Positions 34,160 to 45,570 of a stretch of 64,000 nt of DNA are shown here, piece by piece. The stretch is taken from NCBI GenBank assembly GCA_022605425.2, contig CM061251.1, positions 279,001-343,000 of the forward strand, written 5' to 3'. The first letter of the stretch is position 1. Each line of letters begins with the position of its first letter. The stretch comes from Hamiltosporidium tvaerminnensis (lineage: Eukaryota; Microsporidia; Dubosqiidae). Both the position numbers and the translations under genes were made by a program. The notes below the pieces were generated by a model. That model ran no database searches. It worked only from the letters and a program-made list of their open reading frames with translations, and had not been told where the DNA came from.

Positions 34160-34656
34160 GATGAAATAATTAAATTTTTCTCGATTTAAGAGTTTCTCGT
34201 CAAGTGGATAGCAGTGATCAAGATATTTGAGTAAGTTCTCAACTGCTTTTGTATATAGGGTAAGATTCCTGTATTGCTTACACGAGATATTTCTTAATTG
34301 GTTAATCTACTTATGCCTATCTGAAGGCCGAAAGAAAAAGGTGATAATAGTATCGAGACATGTATCTACTTTTGATTGCGGTGCAAGATGAGACTTGATG
34401 TCTTCTGAAAGTAGGATAGAAAGCATGTTTCAGCTATGACTCTGATCCCATTCGTTCAAGGTAGCAATTAAACGGAAGTTAGTAATTCATGTGTGAACGA
34501 CTGATGGGTCAGTATAGACGTTAAGTTTGGTGAGTTGCAAACTTGGTCCGGTACTTCCATTGTTACCCCGAATTTGAAATGTAAACGTTTCTTCTGGTTG
34601 TATAAAGTTAAGCCTTGTGGTACATGTTGTCGTATTGATCGGCTTTGAGCTCAAAA
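34160..34656 (-). pseudogene. Ty3/gypsy gag remnant
   Basis: Degenerate coding region between the 5' LTR and the protease. An 82-codon ORF starting inside the LTR (34487-34735) and a second helical segment (around 34150-34300, with YLDHCYPLDEKLLNREKF) in another frame are consistent with a Ty3/gypsy capsid protein. Stops separate them. Confidence 0.6.
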
Positions 34657-34818
34657 TGCCGTGTGCCGGCGTTTTAGAAGAATTAAATGAATGAATTTTA
34701 TTTATTAAAGGTCTTATCTTATGTTTCATTTTCACTCCTTCTTAGGGGTAAAAGAAATAATTATTTAAATAATTATTCAGGGGGGTTTAATGTCGTTACT
34801 CAGAATGAGTTTACGACA
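34657..34818 (-). repeat. 5' LTR of the Ty3/gypsy element
   Basis: 162 bp, the partner of 30798-30960. The base after it on the minus strand starts TTTTGAGCTCAAAGCC, where a primer-binding site would be expected. There is no TGG complementary to a tRNA CCA end. Confidence 0.92.
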
Positions 34819-37325
34819 AGTAGTATTTTTAAAAAAATCATTTTTTGTGGATTTTATTTTTTTATCTTTGATAAGTTTTAAAGAATATTCGAATAAGATT
34901 GCTATTTTGACGCTTTAATGTATTTCGATTCTTTATCTCTTTCTACATTTAAAAAAATTGCAAATTCTTTTCAAATTATTTTATAATGATAAAGAGTAAA
35001 TATTAGTAGTATTATGGTTGTTTTAATGATTATTTTAAAATTTTTTTTATTGAAATATATTTTGTTATTTACATAGGTTTTGGATTATATTTTGAAAAGA
35101 CGGAAGAAGAAAGGAGATAAGTATTTGAGGAGGTGTGTAAATTCTATTATAATTATATTTATTTTAATTAAGAATAGAGGGAGGATGAATGTATATGAGG
35201 GTTGCATTAATTGGATTGAAATTATTTTTTTTAAGAAGAGAATAGATTAAGGAAGACTTCGGTCGTAAGTTAAACTTAAGCTATGTGTTTTTAATTTATG
35301 GATTTAAAGATAGATAACAGAGGAAATATAATAGTGTGCTAGAATCAATATAATTAGTTGTGTTTAAGGTTTAAAAACTACTTTCTAGAGGACCTAAATT
35401 TGTTTTTAGAAAACGGAAGTAATCATTTATGTTTGTTGATTTAAAATATATTGGTTTTTAGAATGTTCTTAGTTCACAGATAAATGGTTATACGTGCAAA
35501 AATAAGTTTTGAGGTATCATGAATCATTCGAATGATTATATCCTTAAATAAAAAGCTTGGATTAACTATAGCAATGAAGTCCTCTTTGTAGTAAGTTTAA
35601 ATCGAAATACCTAGATTATAGACACCCTTTTCAGGACACCTAAATATCTGAATAAAAGAAAATAAAGAAGAACAAGCGTATTGTGCGAAAAAACTGGTCT
35701 AAATGATAGATTTGTATGAACCTAGAAGAAAAAAACATCTTTATAAAACCTTGAACAGAAGCAATATAAAATCATATTATTTGCTTTGACTCATTTATAA
35801 GGTTTATACTGAATAAATGGTTTAGATATTTTTAAAAAAAAAAATTGTATTCGGTATAACAAAGTGCAAGTACGCACATTCGCTATTTTAATTTTAATTT
35901 AAAAATAAAAATGTATTTTTTGAAAGAGAAATATAGCCTCTAAGTAATTACTATACGAATTTAGATATTTATGTAATATACCTGTAAAGTATGCTTAGAT
36001 TTTTTTTATAGAAAAAAGAAAGAATTGATTAGAAAATTACATTGAAGTGACCTTGGTAAAATATAATTTAAGTAATTAAAAAATTATATAAGTCTCTTTG
36101 ATAAATTCTTCAAATTTAGTATGCGGAAATAAGAATGTACATCATATTTAACCGATTAAAATAAGAATAATAAAACTAAATTTATATTTTATAAAAAAAT
36201 AAAGTTAAAGAACAATCATTTAAACTAAAATTCATTATAAGTTTTATTCAAAATTTTAAAACTGCGAACCCGATTAAGTACAATTTTAGTTAATGTGTAG
36301 TATTTGCTTATAAATATAGTACCAAGGGTTTCTTATACTATAACCCGACAATAATTGATCTCGAATAACATATATGTGCTTTAGAAACCTATATTTGATA
36401 TAAACGTATGTTAAATTTCAAACAATCTAAAGTTCAGTGAACCAAGTTTTTTTTATACGAAAAATAGACTAAATCAAATGCCAACAAAAGCGTAAAGATA
36501 ATAAAGAGTTGCAATAAATAGAGCAAATAAGCACCAAAATAGGCAACAAAAGGCATGTACGTGCTAAAGAGAAGGACTTACAATTATAGCGACAATTAAT
36601 ATTGCAGAAAGTAAGATGAAATTACAGTAAAAAAATTCTCGACTCCAAATATAAAAAATGAAAAAATATAGCGCAAATAAATGCTACGGAAATATCTAAG
36701 GATAAGCTACTTAATGGAAATCATACGTAACTTGTATAAAGTAAATTTAATTTATTGTAATTTACCAAATGGGTAAATAATAACCACAATAAATATATTT
36801 TTTTGTTAAATTATTGAATATTTAACCCTGAATCATTTAAAATATGAAAGAGGCAAGTTGGTTTGTAGTATTAAAGCTATAAATCAGATGCTTTTTTAAA
36901 CAATTTTATAAGGAAACGAAAATATGATTAAAATATTACATTTGCACCGGTGAAGAAGAATTTGCAATTTTCTTCTATTACATATATTCGGTCGTTTAAT
37001 TTTTTCAAAAGAAATACTATTTTATCTATTTCTTACTATCGGTGGATTTATGGCGCCTTTTTTTAGAAGAAAAATGGAAATAAAAATTTAACTAGCAATT
37101 AAATGTTCCTGGGAATTGCTGATTTTCCGTATTTCTTAACCAAATACAAAAATGTGATAACATAGCTCAAGCAAAATACTTCGAAATGATTTTTTTAAGC
37201 AGCAAGATGAAGCATTAATTTAAAAATAATAAATTAATTGAAGGACATATATTTTTTTGTATATTCACCAATTTTTATCTTTTTCATAATATTTTTTTTG
37301 CTATTTTTTAATAGAATAAATAAAA
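34819..37325 (+). repeat. Repeat R-B copy 2, right part
   Basis: Continues the R-B sequence after the Ty3/gypsy insertion, starting with the duplicated AGTAG. It is collinear with 26275-28745, with scattered substitutions and small indels. No coding capacity. Confidence 0.8.
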
Positions 37326-37334
37326 TAAAGTGGT

Positions 37335-38005
37335 TTACCAGTTAAAAACTAATGCCTGCACATGATTAGGCAAACTTGGTTTTTATAATACCTATTTGCG
37401 TTTTGGTAGAATAAAATGGCTTCTTTTTTTGCGGTTTGTATATTGAAGAAAAAGTCTACAAAATAGTTAAATTTTATCGAAAAAACTCAGTTTGTAATTC
37501 TTTATGTTACTATATTATGAACAAGCTGTAAACCTTTGATTAATTTACATATAAAAACATTTTAACTTTGTTTTTTTCACTCAAATTAGAAGAATCTGCG
37601 TCTGGAATATCAAGAAAAGCGTGCTATTAAAAAGTCAGGGGGTTTAATGCAAGTTATTCTGTTCGTATATAATTGCAAAATTTATAGTAGACCCAATGTA
37701 AGCTACCATATCTGTATTAAGTTGAAATTTTTTTGATTAGGAAAGTTTAGAGTATTTATGAAGGCTGAATAGTCGTAGGGGGTCTAGGTTGGTATCGACC
37801 AGTGATCAAATTCAAGTAAACAGACATTACGAACTCTAAAAACAAACATGCTCATATTTAAAAGAGGTCTGCACATATTTTATATTAAAAGTGCGTGGTA
37901 TGGGTATAGTAGGGAACACAGATGGTGTTTTGTGAGATGCATTTATACTTCACTAAGACGGGTTTAATATCATGAAACAATATAACATGCGCAAATTTTT
38001 AGAAA
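37335..38005 (-). repeat. Repeat R-A, old decayed copy (inverted)
   Basis: Landmarks of the inverted R-A copy appear in order: GCAAACTTGGTTTT, TTTTGGTAGAATAAAA, ATGCAAGTTATTCTGTT, TAGACCCAATGTAAGC, AGTCGTAGGGGG and GTGATCAAATTC. It directly follows R-B copy 2. Confidence 0.65.
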
Positions 38006-39860
38006 AGATGTGAAATTTATTGTAGAAAGTTATGTGATATGTGCTTATAAGAGAAATGATCAAGAATGATAGTATTATAAAGAAAGTACTACTAATTAAA
38101 ATTAATTTCTCTTTGTTATATAGTTTCAATTCATTAAAAGGCATCAATAAATCCCGGTATTTCATAATATAAAAGATAATATACGGTTTCGGCTATACTA
38201 AGATGTGATTTAATACTAAGAAAATATATTGGAAAATATAAATCTTTATTTATTAAATTTCAGGGGCATTAGATTTTTATATTCTTTAAATATAAAGTTT
38301 AAACAACACGATCTAATTATTTGATTATATATTACGGAACAAATTTTATCGTTTTAGACTCAAAAAAATTAAATGTATGGAATAGGTGACTAAAACATAA
38401 TATTGACCTAAAGATTTTCCTTTGAATATTTTAGTATTTTTTGAGCATGAGAATCGGATTATGGCTTAAAAAACATTAAAGTAATAGGTTATACATTGGA
38501 AAAAAAGGAAATCAGATTTTTTAAAAGTTTCACTCTCCAAAGCGGATTTGTTGAGAAAGAAGAATAAACGCGGTAAACGCTGAGGCATTGATCAGTGAAA
38601 AAAACACTAAATTTCATCAGTTCTCCTTCAAACTCGAAAGGTAGAAAAGGGAAAGGGATTAGGGAGAATATTTTGGGAGTATACATTTTTTTTATTTGAA
38701 AAATAATGTGTTTACGACAGAAATAAATTCTTTAAGTTTTAGAGAAAATATTATAGACTTGAATATAGTGTTTGACAAAAATATATAAAAAATGAGGTTA
38801 GTTTAGATTAAACAAAATCGACTTCTAGAGAGACTGATTTTTAATTGCTTTTATAGAGGAAATCTAGAAGCCCTATAAGAAAGGATTTATATTTATTGCC
38901 AGTATTGTTCGAACAGCGAAAAAGAAACTAAAATGTCACCTTTAATGTTACTTCTACTATTCTTTTACACAATAATAATACCTATGTACGAAACCATTTT
39001 AAATAATTTTGACTGATAGGTATAAAATAGTTATCTAGTTTAAGAATTTTATATTACTAACATAGATTCTTTTAGGTATCTAACGACAAATCCTGGCAAA
39101 AAAATTTTTTCTTAACCGTAAAACTTAGACTTAGTGTATTTAAATTAAAGAATTCGTTGGTTCGATTTCAAAACAGGATTATCACAAATCATTTATTAAT
39201 GATGCAAAAAATTCATATAAACAAATACCAGAAAATTTTTCTGATAAAATCACACAGAACCCAAAACTGGCAAAAATTTGATAGTCAAAAAAATGGAATA
39301 CTTGTGAATTTGAACTAAAGAGTTGAATCTGTATTGAACTCGGTTGTAAAATATTTTATAGAACAGGGTACAAAGACGGAAAATCGTATTAAATAAAAGA
39401 TAATATGCTACGTGATTCATTAAAACTGTTCTATTTTGCAATTCCGGATGTGAATAAACTACATATAATTAATTTAATTATTTTATCGAACAATTATTTC
39501 ATGATGTGATTTAATCGAATTATCTGTCTTTGAAGCATAAGATAGTCAATAATAAGTTATTATATTTATGGCCACATTAATTTTAATGTTCGTAATATTT
39601 TAATGAATATGTCTTTCCTCTGAAAGATTGATTTAATATAGAAAAGTCAGACAGTGAGAATACAAATTTAACTTTCAAAATATTTTTTTCGAATTTAAAG
39701 TTAAATTTTATAAATGTTTGCTTCTTATATGCACTTAGGTGAATATCGGTAAATACTAACTACAAAAAAAATATTATTATCGATTAAGATGTTTAAAACT
39801 TCCTTCATTTCTCTAAAAACTATTATTTACTATTTTAATTAAATTAATAAAAAATCTGTT
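38006..39860. other. Intergenic, no supported gene
   Basis: Several ORFs of 60-70 codons exist, but none has an ATG plus start motif or recognisable similarity. A purine-rich, less AT-rich patch at 38495-38690 stands out. No repeat copy was recognised. Confidence 0.45.
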
Positions 39861-39876
39861 TTTTTAATGTCCATAT

Positions 39877-40647
39877 ATGTTGAAAAAAGAAAGGTACACT
39901 CCAGAGGATTATATGTATCTAGAAATGAAGATTTTAAATCCAATATACTATGTATCAAAAGGTAACACTTTAACTTTTACAGTAGCATATGTTTTGTTGT
40001 TCTTTATATTTTATACATTGTTTTTGTTATATTATATTGGGATAGTATGTTTTTTCATTGTAAAATTTGAGTGTGAAGAAGTATATACAGTGTTAAAGAA
40101 GTATTTTGTGTTAGTAAATTTATTTACTCCACATATAGTGCATCATATAATGTTTATGTACAAAGATCACGATATTACATTTCTAAAACTCTCTATATAC
40201 AATATTTCTATTCTTTTATGCATACTTTCAGAGATATGCATTTATAAACATAATTCTTTGAATCAAGAAAAGATCCTACCAATAATTATCGTGTTCATAT
40301 ATCAGATAATTAGATTAATATTATCTTTTAAGTACTTTGGAGATTTTATATCCTTTATTTTTAAATTCGAACAACAAACTGTTCGTAATACATTTATTTT
40401 CTTTTTAAAATTCATCATGTTTTTTATTATAGATGCGTTTTTCAAGCCTTTTTTATTTAATTCGTTTAGTGAAATATTTTTTTTGCAATCGATCTTCTTA
40501 GTTTTCAAAATTTTATATGTGGCAATTTTTATTAGAAAAACAAAATATATTTTAAACTGTATATTTGGCGTAATATTTTACATATTACTAAATTTTATAT
40601 TTGAATGGAACATATTGCAACTCATATTTGACAAAAAAAACCTTTGA
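39877..40647 (+). CDS. Multi-pass membrane protein, paralog 3
   Basis: A 256-residue protein of the same family as 21318 and 24516, more diverged: YQIIRLILSFKYFGDFISF replaces YQLLRLMISFKYFADFVSF, DAFFKPFL replaces EAILKPHL, and FIRKTK replaces the RRTK end. It keeps the polar N-terminus, six or seven hydrophobic segments and the absence of a soluble tail. TCCATAT just precedes the ATG. It lies far from the other two, next to decayed R-A copies like them (37335 and 41111). The family may therefore have spread by duplication through these repeats. Function unknown. Confidence 0.75.
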   Translation: MLKKERYTPEDYMYLEMKILNPIYYVSKGNTLTFTVAYVLLFFIFYTLFLLYYIGIVCFFIVKFECEEVYTVLKKYFVLVNLFTPHIVHHIMFMYKDHDITFLKLSIYNISILLCILSEICIYKHNSLNQEKILPIIIVFIYQIIRLILSFKYFGDFISFIFKFEQQTVRNTFIFFLKFIMFFIIDAFFKPFLFNSFSEIFFLQSIFLVFKILYVAIFIRKTKYILNCIFGVIFYILLNFIFEWNILQLIFDKKNL

Positions 40648-41110
40648 TTATCTGATATAATCCGATGTAAATTTAAAATAAAAAAAGTAATCTTTCTTAT
40701 ATTATAATTTTTTTCATTATTCTTAATCATTTTAGATTAACACATATCCTATATATATTTTAAATTAAATGAATAAATGATATACAATTGTTAGAAATTA
40801 AATTCTTATTTTTATACATCAATGTATTTATAACAAATAGTGAAATCATCTCATAATTTTTTGCACTAAATTTTTAAATAACTAATTTTTAAACGGCTAT
40901 AGATTAAATTAATTAATAATTCAAAATTTATACTTTAAAATGAAAGAAATACTTCTTAGAGATATATTAATAATTCTAAATATCTAGAATATTGTTATTT
41001 ACACATCAACATATTTACAAAACATCTCGATTTATATACTTCTAACATTTGTTTGTAGCCATCCTTCAGAACTAATAAAAAAAATTATCTTCATTATTTA
41101 CTTAATATAA

Positions 41111-41300
41111 GTGAAGGAGGAATAACACATTAAAAACCCGCTACTCGGCAATCAGCATTTAAAATTTGGATTAAAATCATTGCTACTGTTTTGGTGGAAT
41201 ATACACCACACGGTATATATAAGCCAATACCCTATAATCTCGAATACAAAAAATGGAAATATACAAATAAAAGACTTTTCTTTGCATATTCGACACCAAA
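41111..41300 (-). repeat. Repeat R-A, decayed 3'-end fragment (inverted)
   Basis: GAAGGAGGAATAACACATTAAAA, CTCGGCAATCAG and TTTTGGTGGAATATACACCACAC match the first ~130 bases of the inverted copies. The rest is not recognisable. Confidence 0.6.
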
Positions 41301-42150
41301 AGGTGAAAGAGGAATTGAATGAGAGAGTATTTACTTTATATTCTGAAAAAATGTAAACGTTTGCTTTGAATTTTATTATTAAAAAAATATTTCCAACAAG
41401 AGAAATACAGAAAATTATAAATTTTTATGAACTCATAATCTTCAAAACTTAGTTTCGTTTTAGAATGTATAATTATTTTTATTTATACCGAAATATAAAA
41501 TTACTTTAATTTTTTTTGTAAAAATAGTTTATCTATCTCTTGTGATACAGATCTAAATGATTTTGATAGCCAAAATCTTTGAAAATTTAGAATTTTCATA
41601 ATTTTATGTGACCTTGAATATATTTATCAGGATAGTATTTACTTATATTAAACATTTAAAGTGAATTATGTGATATAGAAATCAAAATTTATATTTTAAA
41701 GAGTAATAATAAATTTTTGTAATAGTCTGAAATATTTTTTATTATTACAGCAAGTTTCCTGAAAAGATTCTTGCTATACACATAAATTATTAATTAATAG
41801 AAAATATCCTTATAATATTTTAACATCAATGAATATTTAATTCATAAAAAAATATAATCATTCTATTTTTATGAAATTCCTTAATATTGTTTGTATTTTT
41901 AAAAGACAACAAACATTCCTTGGTATTAATTGGATTTAATTATCATTGAAAATTAAAAATTAATTTAAGATTAAGAATGTTCTAATTATCAGAAACCAAA
42001 TATCAAATTTTTAAATAATAGATTTAAATAAAGAAAAAACAGTATTTATATCCAAGCAAATATTTTAAATCAAATTATTTAAATAGATTTTAGGGTTCAA
42101 TTCAGCCCCATAAAAATACATAATCTACATTTATTAAAAATCATAAAAAT
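41301..42150. other. AT-rich intergenic DNA
   Basis: No gene or repeat was recognised between the R-A fragment and the small intron-containing gene. Confidence 0.4.
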
Positions 42151-42161
42151 ATATTATCCTT

Positions 42162-42391
42162 ATGTCAAAAAAAATATTTACGAAATTTCTATTTCTATTA
42201 TTCACTATAATGTACCTATTTATTAGTTATATTTTAATCGTAAATGTAAGTCATAATCTAATTAGCCTTTCTTTATAGAAAAATCAACAGTTGAATTTAT
42301 AACATTATTGTTTGCCTCAATTTTCATAACTATTTTATTTACAGTTTATTTATATGGAAATGAGATATTTTTTAATAAATATAAACAGTAG
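42162..42391 (+). CDS. Small two-helix membrane protein with 20-nt intron, VMA21-like
   Basis: Exon 1 (42162-42245, 28 codons) and exon 2 (42266-42391, 41 codons plus stop) join in frame across a 20-nt intron to give 69 residues. Without splicing the frame meets a stop. The protein has a short basic N-terminus, a first membrane helix (about 8-28), a short loop PFFIEKST, a second helix (about 38-58) and a tail ending FFNKYKQ. Size and two-helix hairpin match VMA21, the ER chaperone for V-ATPase Vo assembly. That protein also has a short luminal loop with Ser/Thr and a Lys-containing tail, but here there is no exact KKXX signal. Other small ER proteins remain possible. CCTT immediately precedes the ATG. 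Confidence 0.6.
42246..42265 (+). other. Spliceosomal intron, 20 nt
   Basis: Donor GTAAGT, acceptor region CTAATTAG with branch-point-like TAAT fused to the AG. This is the known microsporidian arrangement of ultra-short introns. Removing it restores an open frame across two hydrophobic exons. A second AG (ending 42278) would give a wrong frame. Confidence 0.65.
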
Positions 42392-44425
42392 TTTTATTTT
42401 TAATATTTGTTAATCTTTTTCACAGAATAATTTAAGTATAAAAAATATTAGAAAAATTTTGGTGTAAATTTTTTTTTGAATTTTTTTATTAAACATACAT
42501 TCTAAGAAATAGTAAATTTATATGTTATTGATATTTTGAAAAGATAAAAAGAGTTTTAAAATAAATAAAGCTATATTCATTGGTTTATTTTTATTTTTAC
42601 TTGGTTTTTGCATTCTTTTATCTTATTATTTGACAAGTTTTTAATATTTGACTTACTTTCTGGATTTTGTGTTGTGACTTCAATTTAAGATATCATATTT
42701 CATTTTAGCGTCTTTATTTTTCTTATTAAGTTTCATATAACCGCCTCTTTCGTCAAAAATATATCAGGTCAGTACGTTGTATATATATGGCTTTTGTTTG
42801 TTTCCAATATGCATTTTTCGACTTGAATAGACATTAGAGTCTTAAAGAAAAACCTCATCGTTTTAATAACAAGATTTAAATTTTTTTTATACGATATCAA
42901 CTAGATTATGCCTCTGTTCTAACTGGTATATTAAGCTTGTTAAGGTACATTCTTTGATATTTACTTAGCGCCACATCACAGTTCCACTATAAAATTATAT
43001 CTTCTTATACATACAAATTCACCAATTATTCACAAAAAGTTATTTTTTTGCTGTTTTGTTGCAACAGTTTAAAGAAACCGATGAAGTAAATCCCATCACA
43101 TATAGAGCATTTCTATTGAATTTTTTATCCAAATACCTATATCGAACATATTATTCCGAATTTAGAAACATATTTAAATATAATTTTCTCTAATATTAGC
43201 ATATTGATGACAATCTAGAGCAAAATGACCCCTAAATCTTTTTATGAACCATACTCTATTCAAAAAGTACTAACTTCAACAAAAATGCATTTTTAATTTT
43301 GTCTTGTATTGTAATGTCAAGGAAATTTGAACCTTTTGTTTTTATAATGCTCAGCCTAATTTCTAGAATCGAAATAATCTTTAGACCTTCTGTCTGCAGT
43401 CAAAATATACTTCTATAGTAACTTTAACAAAAATGCGCTACTCTGGTGTTCGATGTTTCCTTTTTTAATATCTAGAAAGAAATTGTGAACACTTATTGAC
43501 CAATTATTGCTTTTGTTATAAAACAAGAAATTTAATATTTGTATTCTATTTGTTATATAAATTTGTTTGTTAGAATAATATGTTTGACCTATCATTCTAG
43601 CACATATTAAATTAGAATAATTGATAATTATAAGGATTTTTTTAATTTTTTCTATGATTTTTGCTCTGCTGGTAGATACATCTTTTTTTGTTTCAAAAAA
43701 TCCATAAGTAGGCTGCAAAAATATTCACTGGTAAAATAAACTCCGTCAGAGATTTATGTAATTTATAAATTGATTTAAAAAAAATAGCTCTTTACATCTT
43801 AGTTTCAAACCTGCCTAGATTCATCGGTAAAAACCCACGCCGCATGAAGTACATAGAGAAACCGACTGATTTAATTAAATACAACTTGATAGGCCATTAC
43901 CAAATTCTTTTTTTATCAAATACTTGGAATAATCACTTGAGGTTAATTTGGGAAGACAAGATTTTTACATGCGTTTTATAAATAAATTTTAAAATTCCAT
44001 GAATAAACCAAGTGTTTGATTCGGTCCTCTATTCGTCTATTAATTCTAGATATTTTTAAAAAGAACCTCACTTTAATATTTAGCTTTCCTTTCAATGCGT
44101 ATAATTTTTCAAAGATTTATGTTTGATATTTCCTAAACTTATTCTAGACGGAAAGTATTCAATTTAATTCTCAAAAAAATTAAAATGGACTCAATACTGC
44201 TATAATTTTTAATTTACTAGCATATTGACTCGTTTAGATGTCCTAGAAATATGTATCACCATGAATTTCTCTCATTGGTGTATATTTATCCTTGTGCTTT
44301 GATACATCAAATCCATATAGAACACAAATAAGATAAATTACAACACTTTTAAATGCATGATTTTTTATCTTCCCGGTTCATGATTTTTTCAAGTACTACT
44401 GATTATCAAGTTTTTAATTTTGACA
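42392..44425. other. Intergenic, possible unclassified relics
   Basis: A 101-codon minus-strand ORF (43413-43718) and less AT-rich stretches around 42760-42990 and 43800-44330 suggest eroded coding sequence, perhaps an old transposase. I could not match any motif. No intact gene. Confidence 0.35.
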
Positions 44426-44429
44426 TTTT

Positions 44430-44740
44430 AGATTAAATAAATTTCAGAATCTAATCAAGAATTTTCATTATAAATATACTGCAAAAGATAAACACAATAC
44501 ATTAAATCATACTTTCTATATGATCATTTCATGCCGATTTAAAATACCTGCTTCGTTATTTGCACAATTCAACATTTGGCAAAGCTTGCTTTTCCTCTTC
44601 TCAGACACCTCTAAGTCCCTAATAAATCACAGCTAGAAACACATGTCCTTCGACTTCAAATTCAACAATTTTTGTTACACACTTTGTCGCTAACTTATAG
44701 AGCTTTTACATACAAATGATTGGCTTGTAATCAGATTTAA
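44430..44740 (-). mobile_element. R4/Dong-like element, old relic
   Basis: Follows the minus-strand order of the family around RT motif A and upstream: ATTTCAGAATCTAATCAAG, CAATACATTAAATCATA, CTTCAAATTC, and then the best preserved TTGTTACACACTTTGTCGC with TAACTTATAGAG and GATTGGCTTGTAATCAGA. It is much more diverged than the other copies. Confidence 0.7.
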
Positions 44741-45119
44741 TACAAATATTTATTCCATTCACATCAGTAAATGGTTTCAAGGGTAACTAAAATTCTAAAA
44801 AAATATTTATTTATTAAATGCCTTATATAAAGATTCTATAATAAAAAAACATTATAAAAATTCTATACCTAAGTTTCTTATGCCCATCAAATCAAAAATA
44901 ATTATATCTTTATATAAGAGTTAAGATTTAGGGTAAAACCACTTTTAAATAGATAGTTTTTTTAAGACTTACAAAATATAATGTATAATCATCAAACCTG
45001 CAATTAATTTAAATTTTTTTTTGTAAAGTCACACCAGATATTTTAATAGAACCTCTAATAAATAGCAGATAAATATTTTATAATTTTTATTATCAATTAA
45101 ACACGATATACCCTATACA

Positions 45120-45540
45120 ATAGATACATATAAATAACACCTATTACTCATATACTTATAATAACACCTCTTAATCTTACTAATTGTTTTTTAACCCCTT
45201 TAAATCATACTACATATAAATAACACCTATTACTCATATACTTATAATAACACCTCTTAATCTTACTAATTGTTTTTTTGCACCCTTTAAATCATACTAG
45301 ATGTAAATAACACCTATTACTCATAATATTCTATCATTAAAACCTCTTAATCTTACTAATTGTTTTTTTAAACCCCTTTAAATCATACTAGATGTAATAA
45401 CACCTCTTAATCATAATATTCTATCATTAACACCTCTTAAACGTAATATTTATCATTAACACCCATTAAACATACTACATTGATTTTTCCACCCTTTAAA
45501 CACTGTACAATACTATTAACACCTCTTAAACCCACTTCCC
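45120..45540. repeat. Tandem repeats of about 86 bp at the 3' side of CDC20
   Basis: Units containing AACACCTATTACTCAT and AACACCTCTTAATCTTAC start near 45145, 45231 and 45318 (period 86-87 bp) and then decay into shorter AACACCTCTTAA units. The plus strand is C-rich and G-poor, like the adjacent CDC20 gene. Confidence 0.75.
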
Positions 45541-45570
45541 TTTGTACATTACCCCCCTAATAACCCCTTA

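Larger units (their letters stand above)
30798..34818 (-). mobile_element. Ty3/gypsy LTR retrotransposon, complete but decayed
   Basis: A 4021-bp element on the minus strand, bounded by two nearly identical ~163-bp LTRs with TG..CA ends (minus strand TGTCGTAAAC...CACACGGCA). The target-site duplication is AGTAG (30793-30797 and 34819-34823). Order on the minus strand is gag, zinc knuckle, protease, RT, RNase H, integrase, which is the Ty3/gypsy order. Frames are broken in gag, the first half of RT and the RNase H-integrase link, so it is not autonomous. The insertion split repeat R-B; R-B copy 1 preserves the empty site near 26270. Confidence 0.92.

Noticed and set aside
39155-39185. B-box-like GGTTCGATTTC suggesting a tRNA
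   Set aside because: No A box at the right distance and no cloverleaf stems could be paired.
43413-43718. 101-codon minus-strand ORF as a transposase
   Set aside because: Flanking frames hint at eroded coding DNA, but I found no catalytic or zinc-binding motif to support a class.
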